Assembly (NCBI RefSeq): GCF_900221005.1
Contig: NZ_OBQI01000003.1
Location: 677,420-741,419 of the forward strand
From: Blastococcus aggregatus
GTDB lineage: Bacteria > Actinomycetota > Actinomycetes > Mycobacteriales > Geodermatophilaceae
Length of the DNA: 64,000 bases
Direction of reading: 5' to 3'
This document shows, piece after piece, positions 37,197-45,574 of the stretch (its first letter is position 1; every line of letters begins with the position of its first letter). Below the pieces are notes generated by a model. That model did no database searches. It worked only from the letters and a program-made list of their open reading frames with translations, and was not told the DNA's origin. The translations under genes and the position numbers were made by a program.

Positions 37197-37245
37197 TCGG
37201 CCGGAGCAGCGGCGCACCGGCAGCAGGGGGCGCCGCTCCAGCCGA
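37197..37245. other. long imperfect hairpin upstream of crcB
   Basis: TCGGCCGGAGCAGCGGCGC (37197-37215) pairs with GCGCCGCTCCAGCCGA (37230-37245) over about 16 bp with small bulges. It lies 53-101 bp before the crcB start on the complement. It may be a leader structure or the terminator of a lost gene. It does not match the fluoride riboswitch fold. Confidence 0.4.
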
Positions 37246-37491
37246 CCGAACACTATGACGCTGAGGTGGCTGGGCAGGCGCCCACTATCGAAATTACGGT
37301 GGCAAGTCCGACCGCCCAGACTGCAACGACTGCCGCTCGTGTCGCGGCTGTCCATGGAACCTCGACGACGCCCTTCAGGACGTGTTGCATACCGTGCCGA
37401 CGGTGCGGACCGCGGCCGCACCGGGGTCGGCGACGCGATCGTGCCGCGGCCGCACCCGGGACGTGCGCCGAAGCCTGCTGATGAGCCTCAG

Positions 37492-37789
37492 TCAGGCTGG
37501 CTTCATGGTCGCCTGGGTGAGCGCCTGCCGGACGAGTTCACCGATGTGGTGACGGCCAGTGTGCAGAAGACGAACGTCCCTCCCCGTCTGTTCGCGACAA
37601 GACTGGCCAAGCGCAGCTTGGAGACGTGCTGACTCACGACAGTCGGCGTGACGCCCGCAGGCAGGTGAGGGACGCGGCGGACGACTCGCCCCCGCATGCG
37701 CGCCCACAGGATGTGCAGCTACGCGGGATCGGCGGGCATGCGCGGGGCGGTGGCAGCCCTGCGCACGTCGTCCAGCTCCGGCGTGGTGA
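37492..37789 (-). pseudogene. degenerate ArsR-family regulator
   Basis: On the complement, one frame reads a typical ArsR start (LTTPELDDVRRAA, ADPA-stop-LHILW) with an in-frame TAG at 37719-37721 where Arg or Thr is expected. It continues through the recognition helix (VTPTVVSQHVSKLRLASLV) and wing (RRGGTFVFCTLA). The family C-terminus (HIGELVRQALTQA) is found only after a shift to another frame near 37555. No usable start codon precedes it. One stop and one frameshift make this a decayed CmtR-like metal sensor. The remaining sequence from 37145 to 37944 holds no other supported gene. Confidence 0.6.
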
Positions 37790-37944
37790 GTCACGTAATG
37801 CCACGATGCACGGCTTGCCCGCTACCGATCTCCCAACCCAATAATCACTTTCGCAACTGAGGGATGTTGTCGGTGAGTGACGGCTTCACCGGCGACCTGT
37901 CCAAATCTGCTCAAACACCGGCAAGACAAGAGAGCGTCCATCTC

Positions 37945-38856
37945 CTACCGCGTGATGGTGAAGGAGTCGAGGAGGTTGCCTTGCTGGTCGATGGCCCGGC
38001 CGACGAGGTGGTCGTCGTAGGCGAGGAGATCCAGGTAATGAAGCGTTGCGCTGCTGACCGCGGTGAAGTCCTCGTGCCCCACGCGGCGCGTCGAGGCGCC
38101 GGCTCCTGAGACGACGTAGGTCACCCCGTCCTGCGGTGTCGAGCGCTGATAGTCGTGGTCGTGGCCGGCCAGTACCAGCGGAACTCCGGCGTCCGCGAAC
38201 AGGGGGCCCCATGCCTCGCGCACTGACAAGTCGGATCCGTGGTGGCCAGCGGAGTAGGCAGGATGGTGCATGGCGGCAACGGTCCAGGTTCCGGCCGCCT
38301 GCGGAGCGGCGAGCGTCTCCCGGAGCCACTGCGTCTGCTGAGGGTCTCCTACCCGGTTGGAGTCCAGAACCAGGATCCGCACCGACCCGACCTGTGCCGC
38401 GTACCAGGGGGCATCAGCGCCGAGAGCGGTCAGGATCTGCTGCTGCTCCCCACTGCCGTAGTCGTGGTTCCCGAGCACCGGAAGCAGCTGCGCGCCGCCG
38501 TCCAGAACTGGCGAAAACGGCTCGGTGACCACCCGGTCGACGAGCGTGGCGTCGCCGACGTCGTAAATCAGGTCACCGAGCAGCAACAGCGCGTCGTAGG
38601 GCCGCTGCTGACTCTCCGCCGCCATGCGCTGGGCGGTGGCTTCCTCGGCGGCGGTGCCGGTCCCGGTGTCCCCCGCTACAGCGATGCGGACGTCGGGTGC
38701 TCCTTCGATCGCCGGGACCTCCTGGCCGGCGATGGCCGACGGGCGGTCCCCGGTGAGCAGGGCCGTCAGGGCCGACGGCGGGGACACCAGCAGGTATCCG
38801 ACGAGACCGAGGACCACCAGGAGGCCGACGATGCCGCTGGCGCGTCGACGACTCAT
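37945..38856 (-). CDS. secreted or membrane-anchored metallophosphoesterase
   Basis: The 303-residue protein has an N-terminal membrane anchor (GLLVVLGLVGYLLV) and a calcineurin-like phosphoesterase domain. The metal ligands are visible in AVAGDTGTG, LLGDLIYD, LGNHDYG, AMHHPAYS and AGHDHDYQR, the order seen in purple acid phosphatase-like enzymes. It probably hydrolyses phosphate esters outside the cytoplasm. A CTCAG direct-repeat site lies 23 bp upstream of the start, shared with phosphatase and envelope genes to the right. Confidence 0.88.
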   Translation of the reverse strand: MSRRRASGIVGLLVVLGLVGYLLVSPPSALTALLTGDRPSAIAGQEVPAIEGAPDVRIAVAGDTGTGTAAEEATAQRMAAESQQRPYDALLLLGDLIYDVGDATLVDRVVTEPFSPVLDGGAQLLPVLGNHDYGSGEQQQILTALGADAPWYAAQVGSVRILVLDSNRVGDPQQTQWLRETLAAPQAAGTWTVAAMHHPAYSAGHHGSDLSVREAWGPLFADAGVPLVLAGHDHDYQRSTPQDGVTYVVSGAGASTRRVGHEDFTAVSSATLHYLDLLAYDDHLVGRAIDQQGNLLDSFTITR

Positions 38857-38878
38857 GGGAGCAGCCTCCTCGACCGCC

Positions 38879-38895
38879 GCTGAGAGCGCGCTGAG
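38879..38895 (-). promoter_or_regulatory. CTCAG direct repeat, site A (metallophosphoesterase)
   Basis: On the coding strand: CCTCAGCGCGCTCTCAG, two CTCAG elements 11 bp apart (plus strand CTGAG at 38880 and 38891). It lies 23 bp before the ATG. The rest of the 343-bp gap 38857-39199 contains site B and the dedA ribosome binding site but no gene. Confidence 0.6.
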
Positions 38896-39073
38896 GACGC
38901 CGTCCGGGTCGCTCGGTACACATCCGTCCCTTGGCGAAGCGCTCCATCAGTAGTGCCCGTCGAGCGGAGTGCCGGCACCGGGAGATCCGGTCGGTGGGGA
39001 CGTGCGATGAGAGGTCAGCCCCCGGAGCTGGCGCGAAAGGCAGCCCTCCGCGGCCGAGGAACGCCCCATGGCT

Positions 39074-39089
39074 CTCAGCGAGCTCTCAG
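39074..39089 (+). promoter_or_regulatory. CTCAG direct repeat, site B (dedA)
   Basis: CTCAGCGAGCTCTCAG has CTCAG at 39074 and 39085 (11 bp apart), on the coding strand, about 110 bp before dedA. Confidence 0.6.
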
Positions 39090-39199
39090 GTGCACTGCGG
39101 CAGCTTGAGCATGCATCCAGCGCTCTCCACGGCGGACTGCGAATGACGACCTAGAAGCAGATGAGTCCGGCGCACGCGAGCCGACAAGGAGATGGGCGC

Positions 39200-39860
39200 A
39201 TGACTGTGCTGGTACAGGCCACTTCCGGGTCCAGCAGCGACAACCTCACCGGTCTCGCGGGATGGGCCGCCGACACCATGACCAGTCTGGGAGGCCCGGG
39301 TGTCGGCGCGATCGTCGCGCTGGAGAACCTCTTCCCCCCCCATCCCGAGCGAAGTGGTGCTGCCTCTGGCGGGATTCCTTGCTGGACAAGGTCAACTCAG
39401 TGTCGTGGCGGTGATCGTCTGGGCCACGGCAGGTTCGGTGGCCGGCGCGCTGGTGCTCTACGCACTGGGCGCGGTCTTCGGCCGGCAGCGACTGCTCCGA
39501 GTGGCCGATCGACTACCGCTGATCTCGATCGACGACGTCCAGCGGGCTGAGCGCTGGTTCGCCCGTCGCGGTGGGCAAGCGGTCCTGATCGGCCGGTTCG
39601 TACCCGTCGTACGCAGCCTCATCAGCATCCCGGCCGGCGTCGAACGCATGCCGCTACTGAAGTTCACCCTGTACACGACCATCGGTAGTGCCCTGTGGAA
39701 CTCACTGTTCGTCCTGCTCGGATACGCGCTCGGCAGCCGGTGGCAGCAGATCGGCGCGTACAGCAGCTACATCAACAATGCCGCCATCGGTCTCATCGGC
39801 CTGGCCCTTGTCGTCATCGTCGTCCGCCGGCTCCGCACCCGCCGACCTACTCCCCAGTGA
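39200..39860 (+). pseudogene. DedA-family membrane protein, frameshifted in an 8-C tract
   Basis: DedA proteins are membrane lipid scramblase-like transporters needed for envelope integrity. The N-terminus (ATG 39200 with AAGGAG 8 nt upstream) reads through GVGAIVALENLFPP. The family continuation IPSEVVLPLAGFLAGQG is in the +1 frame. The switch falls in a run of eight C (39334-39341), where seven would restore one frame of about 219 residues. Downstream, GRFVPVVRSLISIPAG and the last helices are intact. It may be a true loss, a phase-variable tract or a sequencing error. Confidence 0.8.
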
Positions 39861-40188
39861 CCGAACAATGGGTATCGGTAGGGATCTCTTCGGCCCCACA
39901 CGTCGCGACTGCCCGCGATCAGCGAATCGCCCGACGCGTTCTCATCGGGGTCTCAGCTAGCGCCTGGAACCGTGACGAGACAAGAAACCGCAACTCCGAT
40001 CGTCGGGGAGGGCTGACCGTTGATTTCTAGCAGCGTGGTCACGACCATCCGTCGGGCAAACCCCAACTCCTTCGCTCCCCCCTTGGTTCTCGAGCCCCCG
40101 AGGCCTCCTACTTGCTGTCCTGAAGGATGCAGACCACGCTGGCCGAGCGGTCACCGCCCTGCGAGGAGCCGGGTTCAGCAGGCAGGCC

Positions 40189-40473
40189 GTGAGGGTCTAC
40201 ACCGGTGAGCAAATCCTCTATGACTACCAGTGCTACACGGCGCAGCACGGCATGCTCCGACGCATGGCACGCGCCCTGACCGCCGACCAGGAAAGCACCA
40301 ACCTCTACGTGCGATACGCCCACGACGGGTGCTCAGCAGTCTGGATCCGCGTCCCAGACGAGGAGGCGGCCAACCGGGCGGTCAGCCACTTGGCGGGAAC
40401 CCAATCGCTGTATTTCCGGTACTACGGTCGCTGCCGCCAACGCGAGATCATCGTGCGCCGCCCAACTTCCTGA
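40189..40473 (+). CDS. hypothetical protein, possibly 5'-truncated
   Basis: From the GTG at 40189 the product has 94 residues (VYTGEQILYDYQCY...YVRYAHDGCSAVWIRVPDEEAANRA...YFRYYGR). The frame stays open upstream to 40024, and the segment just before the GTG (AVLKDADHAGRAVTALRGAGFS) looks like a genuine alpha-beta protein start, yet no ATG, GTG or TTG is available there. The fold resembles small stress-type proteins that begin with a helix pairing residues for addressing and an alternating beta-alpha pattern. The true start may have been lost or frameshifted near the C-run at 40095-40099. The function is unknown. Confidence 0.5.
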   Translation: MRVYTGEQILYDYQCYTAQHGMLRRMARALTADQESTNLYVRYAHDGCSAVWIRVPDEEAANRAVSHLAGTQSLYFRYYGRCRQREIIVRRPTS

Positions 40474-40696
40474 GCCCCTGGGTCTGGCGGCCCTCTTTGT
40501 CGCCTCAGCGCGCCGCGATGCCCCGCGCGGATGCATCAATCAACGCCAGCGAACGCATGTGCCAGCGGGCAAGACTCAAGTGCGTTGCCACGGCGCCATT
40601 CTGGGGTGGGCTGGTAGACGCCTGACCGCGCCCTCATGACTCTTTCCGCGGTGCCATCCGACCCCGTCCTTCCGGAAGGGGCGCGCATATCACTCT

Positions 40697-41350
40697 TCAT
40701 AGCCGGTGAAGATGCCCGCGAGCGACCTGCTCGGTGACGACCCAGATGGCGACGATCTCCGCCAGGAGCAGCCCTACGAGGACGAGCAATTGGGCGGCGC
40801 CGGCCTGAACCGCGCTTCCTCCGCCGAGGAGGACACCGACGTAGGCGCCGGGCAGGGTCACCAGTCCGACGGTGCGGGTCTGGTCGAGCGCAGGGACCAG
40901 TGCGGTAGCAGCGGCCGGACGCACCACCTCGAGGACGGCATCGCGGGGCAGAAACCCGAGTGCGAGGGCAGCCTCGACCTCGCCCCGGCGTTGCTGGAGC
41001 TCGTCGAACAGCCGGCGTCCTGCCAGCGAGGTGGCAGTCATCGCGCCGCCGATGAGAATTCCACCGATCGGGATGAGGGCTTCCCCAGCCAGAGGCACAG
41101 TTCCGGTGGCCACCACCAGCCCAACGACGGGCAGGGCTCCAGCGCTGATCGGCAGGACGATCGTCACAGCGCTGGAGGTTCCCCCCGGCGACCGCAGCCG
41201 GGTCCCAGTCACCCGCCGGGCGGACGTGACTGCGGCAACGGTGAGCATGACCAAGACGAAGACGGCCGAGAGCCACAAGGAGCGGACGACAGCGACCAGG
41301 ACGGCGGACACGGCGGCCAGTTGGAGCACCGCTCGAGCAGCAGCGACCAC
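40697..41350 (-). CDS. FetB/YbbM-like ABC transporter permease (N-terminus missing)
   Basis: This UPF0014 family membrane protein has 217 residues from the GTG at 41350, with AARAVLQLAAVSAVL at the start, LPISAGALPVVGLVV, and the family core LALGFLPRDAVLEVVRPAAATALVPALDQTRTVGLVTLPGAYVG. Homologues have one more helix before this, and the frame does extend upstream (STIVTLSWALGAVLLILVAG) but without any ATG, GTG or TTG back to the stop. The start codon therefore seems lost, or a rare start is used. No ATPase partner (FetA) is adjacent, which also suggests a relic. Confidence 0.7.
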   Translation of the reverse strand: MVAAARAVLQLAAVSAVLVAVVRSLWLSAVFVLVMLTVAAVTSARRVTGTRLRSPGGTSSAVTIVLPISAGALPVVGLVVATGTVPLAGEALIPIGGILIGGAMTATSLAGRRLFDELQQRRGEVEAALALGFLPRDAVLEVVRPAAATALVPALDQTRTVGLVTLPGAYVGVLLGGGSAVQAGAAQLLVLVGLLLAEIVAIWVVTEQVARGHLHRL

Positions 41351-41611
41351 GATGGGCCGGGTCTGGCCGAGGCCGGAAAGCGCGGCGGCCGTAGCCGCGC
41401 CCGCGACCAGGATCAGCAGGACAGCCCCGAGTGCCCAGCTCAGCGTGACGATCGTCGACTCCCTGTTCCTGCTACCGGCAGCTCCGCTCGAGCCAGCCGC
41501 TCAACGGTGGCACCGTTCACCCCGACCACGAGCACAGCCCAGGCTCCATCCGGAAGCGGAGGTCGGGCCCCACCCGTCGCAGAGCTTCCTGCGGGACATG
41601 AAGCGGACGCA

Positions 41612-41648
41612 CGGCGGCCCCCGAGCGCCGAGCGCTCGGGGGCCGCCG
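41612..41648 (-). terminator. perfect 17-bp terminator hairpin
   Basis: CGGCGGCCCCCGAGCGC (41612-41628) pairs perfectly with 41632-41648 around a CGA loop, 24 bp after the PepSY stop. It has no U tract. It also lies upstream of the fetB-like remnant, within a gap (41351-41671) that otherwise holds only the lost fetB N-terminus. Confidence 0.75.
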
Positions 41649-41671
41649 TGGTCCAGTGGGAAGAGATCCGA

Positions 41672-42232
41672 TCAGTCCTGCACGTCGTTCGGACCCTCGG
41701 GCTGGTCGGCGCCGTCGGCCGGGTCGCCGGCGTCCTGGGCCTGCTGAGCCAGGACGTCGCCGTTGCCGGCATCGATGACCACCTCGGTGACCGTGCCGTC
41801 AGCGCCGTTGACCTCCACGCTGTAGACCACGAACCCGTTCTCGTTGTCCAGGTCGGTCTCGGCCACCGTGCCCGGAACTGCCGCCAGCGCGGCCTGCTCG
41901 GCCTGCTGGGGGGTCAGCGTGGCCAGTGCCTGCAGCGACGCCTGCTCCTGGTCCTCACTGCCCGAGCTCTCCTGCCCGTCGGCCTGCTCGGTCTCCGCCG
42001 GCGCGGCCACGCTGCCCGTGAACGCCGGGTCCTGGTCCTCCTGCTCGCTGCCCGGACCGCCGTCGGGACCGTCGTTGGTTTCGCCGTCGGGCTCCTCCTG
42101 TCCGACCGCGGAGCTGGTCGCCGGTGCGGAGCCGTTGTCCGAGGCAGCGGCGATCGACGCACCGCCACCGATCAGGACGGCGGTGAGCAGACCGGCCGCC
42201 GCCAGCTTGCGCTTGTCCATGTTGAGGTTCAT
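41672..42232 (-). CDS. PepSY domain-containing exported protein
   Basis: The 186-residue protein has an N-terminal signal sequence (KLAAAGLLTAVLIGGGASIAAA), a long acidic Gly/Glu/Asp/Gln linker (residues 35-100) and a C-terminal PepSY domain (LTPQQAEQAALAAVPG then GFVVYSVEVNGADGTV). PepSY domains outside the membrane often restrain peptidases or serve as sensors for an adjacent two-component system. It is just downstream of the kinase/regulator pair but has its own CTCAG site (42306-42320). The ATG at 42232 follows GGAGG. Confidence 0.82.
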   Translation of the reverse strand: MNLNMDKRKLAAAGLLTAVLIGGGASIAAASDNGSAPATSSAVGQEEPDGETNDGPDGGPGSEQEDQDPAFTGSVAAPAETEQADGQESSGSEDQEQASLQALATLTPQQAEQAALAAVPGTVAETDLDNENGFVVYSVEVNGADGTVTEVVIDAGNGDVLAQQAQDAGDPADGADQPEGPNDVQD

Positions 42233-42305
42233 GTGTCCTCCTGTGTGACAGGGCGCCGGGGTGGCGCCGATGCACTCACAGTGCGACTCGGCTGCTGTGG
42301 AGACC

Positions 42306-42320
42306 CTGAGAACAGTTGAG
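42306..42320 (-). promoter_or_regulatory. CTCAG direct repeat, site C (PepSY gene)
   Basis: On the coding strand: CTCAA and CTCAG, 10 bp apart (plus-strand TTGAG and CTGAG), about 73 bp before the PepSY start. It is the most degenerate of the seven sites. Confidence 0.5.
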
Positions 42321-42485
42321 AGCCCTCACAAGCGGCTCACCAGCGCGAACGCGGCGGCCGATCCCGTGGCCGCGGGTCCCGGTCATGACCGGGACCCGGC
42401 CTTCCGCGCGCCGGACATCCGGCCCAGTTCTCCATGGACGATCGCCGGGCCGCCCCACGAAGTCAGCTCCAAGGGCCCGGCTTCG

Positions 42486-43931
42486 TCAGCCGACGTCGTC
42501 CTCGTCGATCCCGGGCCGACCAGTGGGGAAAGAGGGCTCCGCCGGCAGGGGCAGGCGCAGCTGGAGATGCGCGCCCCCGGCGTGCTCGAGGGCGGACAGC
42601 TCGCCACCATGGGCACGGGCGACCTCCCGGGAGATCGCCAGGCCCAGACCGGCGCCCCCGGCAGGACGCTGACGGCTGGCGTCCAGGCGAACGAACCGCT
42701 CGAAGATCCGCTCCCGCTCCGCGGCCGGGACGCCCGGCCCGTCGTCGACGACATCGATGAGCGCGCGGCCCGTACGCCCGTCGGTTCGGAGCTCCACGCT
42801 GCTGGTGGCGTGTCTCGCCGCGTTGTCGACGAGATTTCGTAGCGCGCGGCTGAGCTGGTGCCGGTCTCCGACGACCCGCACGGGCGCCGCATGGACCGTG
42901 ACCCGCAGGCCGGTGGTGCGGCGCAGCCGACCGGCCTCAGCGCTCACCAGGTCGTCGAGATCAACGTCCTCCGATTGCGGATGCAGACCCCTCTCGTCGG
43001 ACCGGGCCAGGAAGAGCAGATCGTCCACGAGCCGCTCCAGGCGCGCCACCTCCAACAGCACGTCGGTGTTGACGGTCGACCAGTCGCTGGCGTCGGGGTG
43101 AACCGCGGCGATCTCGTGCGCGGCACGAATGGTTGCCAGCGGGCTGCGCAGTTCGTGGGAGGCGTCGGCGACGAACCGCCGCTGCGCCTCGGCCGCCGTC
43201 GCGAGCCGTTCGAGCATGGCGTTCATGGTCGTAGCCAGCTGGGCGACCTCGTCCCGCGACGGAGGTACCGGCACCCGAGCGGACGGATCCGTGGCCGTGA
43301 TCCCGGCAACCCGACGGCGCATAGCCTCGACGGGGGCCAGTGCCCGGCCGGTCAGCCAGTACGAGGTGCCCGCGACGAGGACGAGCAGGACCGGGTACCC
43401 CAGAGCCAGGAGGCCGACCAGCACGTCGGTGGCCCGCTCAGCGCTCTCCAGGCTCTGCGCGCTGATGACCACCGCGTCGCCGTCCGGGCCGGTGACGCCG
43501 AGCACCACGACCGCGAAGGGCTCATCCTCCTCGATCGGCAAGGAGTCCGCGCGAAGGGCGACGGTCTCCCCGGGGGCCGGGCGGGCACCGACCACCGGCG
43601 GTTCACCTGAGATGGCGGGGCTCGACGCAACGACGACTCCGTCAGCGGAGACCACCTGGAACAGGGCGCGCTCACTACCCCCTGCCGGCGTCGGTGCGGC
43701 CGCCGCAGCGCCGTTGGTCGCGACGTCGGAGGCCACCGCCGCGGCTTCCTGCGCCGCGACATCGCTCAGGGTCGACTCGAGTTGCCGGCGCTGCAGCACC
43801 ACGAACGCGACGGCGGCCACGGCCAGGATGAGAGCCACCACGATCGTGGCCGCCAACGCGGCCCGGACCCGCACCCCACCGAACCGACCGAGCGCCGCCC
43901 GCCAGCCGGGCTTGGGGACCGCCTCACCCAC
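42486..43931 (-). CDS. sensor histidine kinase
   Basis: The 481-residue kinase has a first helix (ALAATIVVALILAVAAVAF), an extracytoplasmic sensor region of about 125 residues, a second helix (LLALGYPVLLVLVAGTSY), HAMP, a HisKA segment with the phospho-acceptor His in DASHELRSPLATI, and an ATPase domain (NLVDNAARHA, DDGPGVP, GAGLGLAI). The GTG start overlaps the response regulator stop by 8 nt, so both are cotranslated. The pair resembles MprAB/TcrA-type envelope-stress systems. The PepSY gene lies downstream and may encode a sensor partner. Confidence 0.92.
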   Translation of the reverse strand: MGEAVPKPGWRAALGRFGGVRVRAALAATIVVALILAVAAVAFVVLQRRQLESTLSDVAAQEAAAVASDVATNGAAAAAPTPAGGSERALFQVVSADGVVVASSPAISGEPPVVGARPAPGETVALRADSLPIEEDEPFAVVVLGVTGPDGDAVVISAQSLESAERATDVLVGLLALGYPVLLVLVAGTSYWLTGRALAPVEAMRRRVAGITATDPSARVPVPPSRDEVAQLATTMNAMLERLATAAEAQRRFVADASHELRSPLATIRAAHEIAAVHPDASDWSTVNTDVLLEVARLERLVDDLLFLARSDERGLHPQSEDVDLDDLVSAEAGRLRRTTGLRVTVHAAPVRVVGDRHQLSRALRNLVDNAARHATSSVELRTDGRTGRALIDVVDDGPGVPAAERERIFERFVRLDASRQRPAGGAGLGLAISREVARAHGGELSALEHAGGAHLQLRLPLPAEPSFPTGRPGIDEDDVG

Positions 43932-44601
43932 CCCCGGCCGCCAGCCGGTAGCCCGCCCCGCGGATCGTCTCGATCGCATGCCGCCCGAACGGCTGGTCGA
44001 TCTTTCGCCGCAGATAGCCGATGTAGACCTCCACCACGTTGTCGTCACCCTCGTAGTTGGCATCCCACACCGACTCGAGGATGTCGGGCTTGGAGACCAC
44101 GTCGCCACGGTGCCTCATCAGGAAGTGCAGGAGCCCGAACTCACGCGGCGTCAGGGTGATCTCCTCCTCCGCACGGCGCACCGTGCGCGTGGCCGGATCG
44201 AGGGTCAGGTCACCGGCGGCCAGAACAGCCGGGCGAACCGGGGCGCCTCGACGGATCAGTGCCCGAAGGCGCGCGACCAGCACCAGGAACGAGAACGGCT
44301 TGGTGAGGTAGTCGTCGGCCCCCAGGTCGAAGGCGTCCGTCTGGTCGTACTCACCGTCCTTGGCCGTCAGCATCAGCACCGGGGTCCAGACACCCGAAGC
44401 GCGCATGCGCCGGCACACCTCGTAGCCGTTGAGTCCCGGCAGCATGATGTCGAGCACGACGACGTCGTAACTGTTGACCTCGGCGTTGAAGAGGCCATCC
44501 GTGCCGTTGTGCACCACGTCGACGACGAATCCCTCAGCACTCAGTCCGCGGCGGACGTTCTCGGCCAGGCGGACCTCGTCCTCCACCAACAGCACTCTCA
44601 T
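43924..44601 (-). CDS. OmpR-family response regulator
   Basis: The 225-residue regulator has a receiver domain (LLVEDE; phospho-Asp in VVVLDIMLPGLNG; TAKD; DYLTKPF) and a C-terminal winged helix (LTPREFGLLHFLMRHRGDVVS and YIGYLRRKID, ending IRGAGYRL). The ATG at 44601 is 7 nt after AGGGAG; a GTG at 44607 is less likely. A CTCAG direct-repeat site lies 39-55 bp before the start, so it likely regulates itself. Six more such sites precede nearby genes, making this the candidate master regulator of that cluster. Confidence 0.94.
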   Translation of the reverse strand: MRVLLVEDEVRLAENVRRGLSAEGFVVDVVHNGTDGLFNAEVNSYDVVVLDIMLPGLNGYEVCRRMRASGVWTPVLMLTAKDGEYDQTDAFDLGADDYLTKPFSFLVLVARLRALIRRGAPVRPAVLAAGDLTLDPATRTVRRAEEEITLTPREFGLLHFLMRHRGDVVSKPDILESVWDANYEGDDNVVEVYIGYLRRKIDQPFGRHAIETIRGAGYRLAAGGG

Positions 44602-44640
44602 TTCCACACTCCCTGTTCGGTGCAGTGTGACCGGCCTTTC

Positions 44641-44656
44641 CTGAGGGTCGGCTGAG
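44641..44656 (-). promoter_or_regulatory. CTCAG direct repeat, site D (response regulator)
   Basis: On the coding strand: CTCAGCCGACCCTCAG, CTCAG elements 11 bp apart, 39 bp before the regulator ATG. This is a probable autoregulation site. Confidence 0.6.
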
Positions 44657-44720
44657 AGCCGTGATCAGTTCCCTCTCGGCGACACGTGGCGCCGTGGCAG
44701 CCTGCGCGTCGAAGCATTGC

Positions 44721-45479
44721 TCATGGCGCTGGCCTGGTCCGGCGGTAGTCCGGTTCGGTGGTCCGACAGCGGGCCCACTGCCGATACTCGTCAGCAGGTC
44801 GGCGTGGAAGCAGCAGCAGGGTCATCGCCGCAACCGCGGCCCCGAGCAATGTCGCTGCGATCACATCGGTCAGCCAGTGGTAACCCAGGTACACCCGTGA
44901 GGCGGCCACTCCTGCCACCCCCGCGACTGCTGCCGACCAGGCCGCGATTCGGACGGCGGGCCGGTGCGCTGCCCGGGCGATGAGGGCCGCTCCCACGATC
45001 AGCACGGCGGTGGCCGTTGTCGTGTGCCCGGACGGGAAGGAGAAACTCTGCTCCACGGGCCCAGCCATCAGGGACACGGGTGGACGGGGCCGGGCCACGA
45101 GCAGCTTCATTCCGAAGACTACGACGGCCGATCCCACCAGGGCGACGGTCAGAGCGGCGGCCGCACGGATTCTGCGGACCGCCGCCAGCACGGTCACCGC
45201 TGCGCCCACGAGGACGGGAAGAATTGTCGTGCCGGCGAGATCGGTGAACCGGAGGGCGATCGGGGTCAACCACGGCAGCCGCTCGGCTGCCGCCTCGTGA
45301 AGCACGACGGCGTCCCACCGCCCGACCCATACTTGCGTCGCCACCAGCCACCAGGTCAACAGCGCCCCAGCCGACGCTCCGAGGGCTGCCGCTCCGGCAA
45401 GCCGTGGCGTCGCCGGTCCTCGGCCGGAGGGCTCGGCCGCAGAGACGCGGTGAGCCACTGGCGTCGCGAGCCCGCTCAT
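44721..45479 (-). CDS. PAP2-family phosphatase
   Basis: The 252-residue protein with about six membrane helices carries the PAP2 phosphatase triad: KLLVARPRPP (KxxxxxxRP) near residue 127, FSFPSGHTTTAT (PSGH) near 151 and SRVYLGYHWLTDV (SRxxxxxHxxxD) near 195. Family members dephosphorylate lipid phosphates such as phosphatidic acid or undecaprenyl pyrophosphate. It is preceded by two tiny ATGA-coupled frames and a CTCAG site. The product's role fits a membrane or cell-wall stress response. Confidence 0.92.
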   Translation of the reverse strand: MSGLATPVAHRVSAAEPSGRGPATPRLAGAAALGASAGALLTWWLVATQVWVGRWDAVVLHEAAAERLPWLTPIALRFTDLAGTTILPVLVGAAVTVLAAVRRIRAAAALTVALVGSAVVVFGMKLLVARPRPPVSLMAGPVEQSFSFPSGHTTTATAVLIVGAALIARAAHRPAVRIAAWSAAVAGVAGVAASRVYLGYHWLTDVIAATLLGAAVAAMTLLLLPRRPADEYRQWARCRTTEPDYRRTRPAP

Positions 45480-45574
45480 GCCGTCCCCGCAGTGCTCACG
45501 CCTACCGCCGGAACCTGCTCCGAACCGGCCAGCGCCGGCGGCAACCCCGGCACGATGCTCTCCACACCGGTCAT
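45476..45574 (-). CDS. possible 32-residue small protein coupled to the PAP2 gene
   Basis: The frame starts with an ATG that overlaps the preceding 11-codon frame stop and ends with a TGA that overlaps the PAP2 ATG (both ATGA junctions). The product (MTGVESIVPGLPPALAGSE plus 13 residues) has no known domain. Exact start-stop overlaps on both sides favour translation, but the length is too short to judge coding bias. It may instead be a translated leader. Confidence 0.35.
   Translation of the reverse strand: MTGVESIVPGLPPALAGSEQVPAVGVSTAGTA

Noticed and set aside
37145..37260. Fluoride riboswitch upstream of crcB
   Set aside because: The conserved GG-GAUG start and pseudoknot elements were not found on the complement; only a long hairpin is present.
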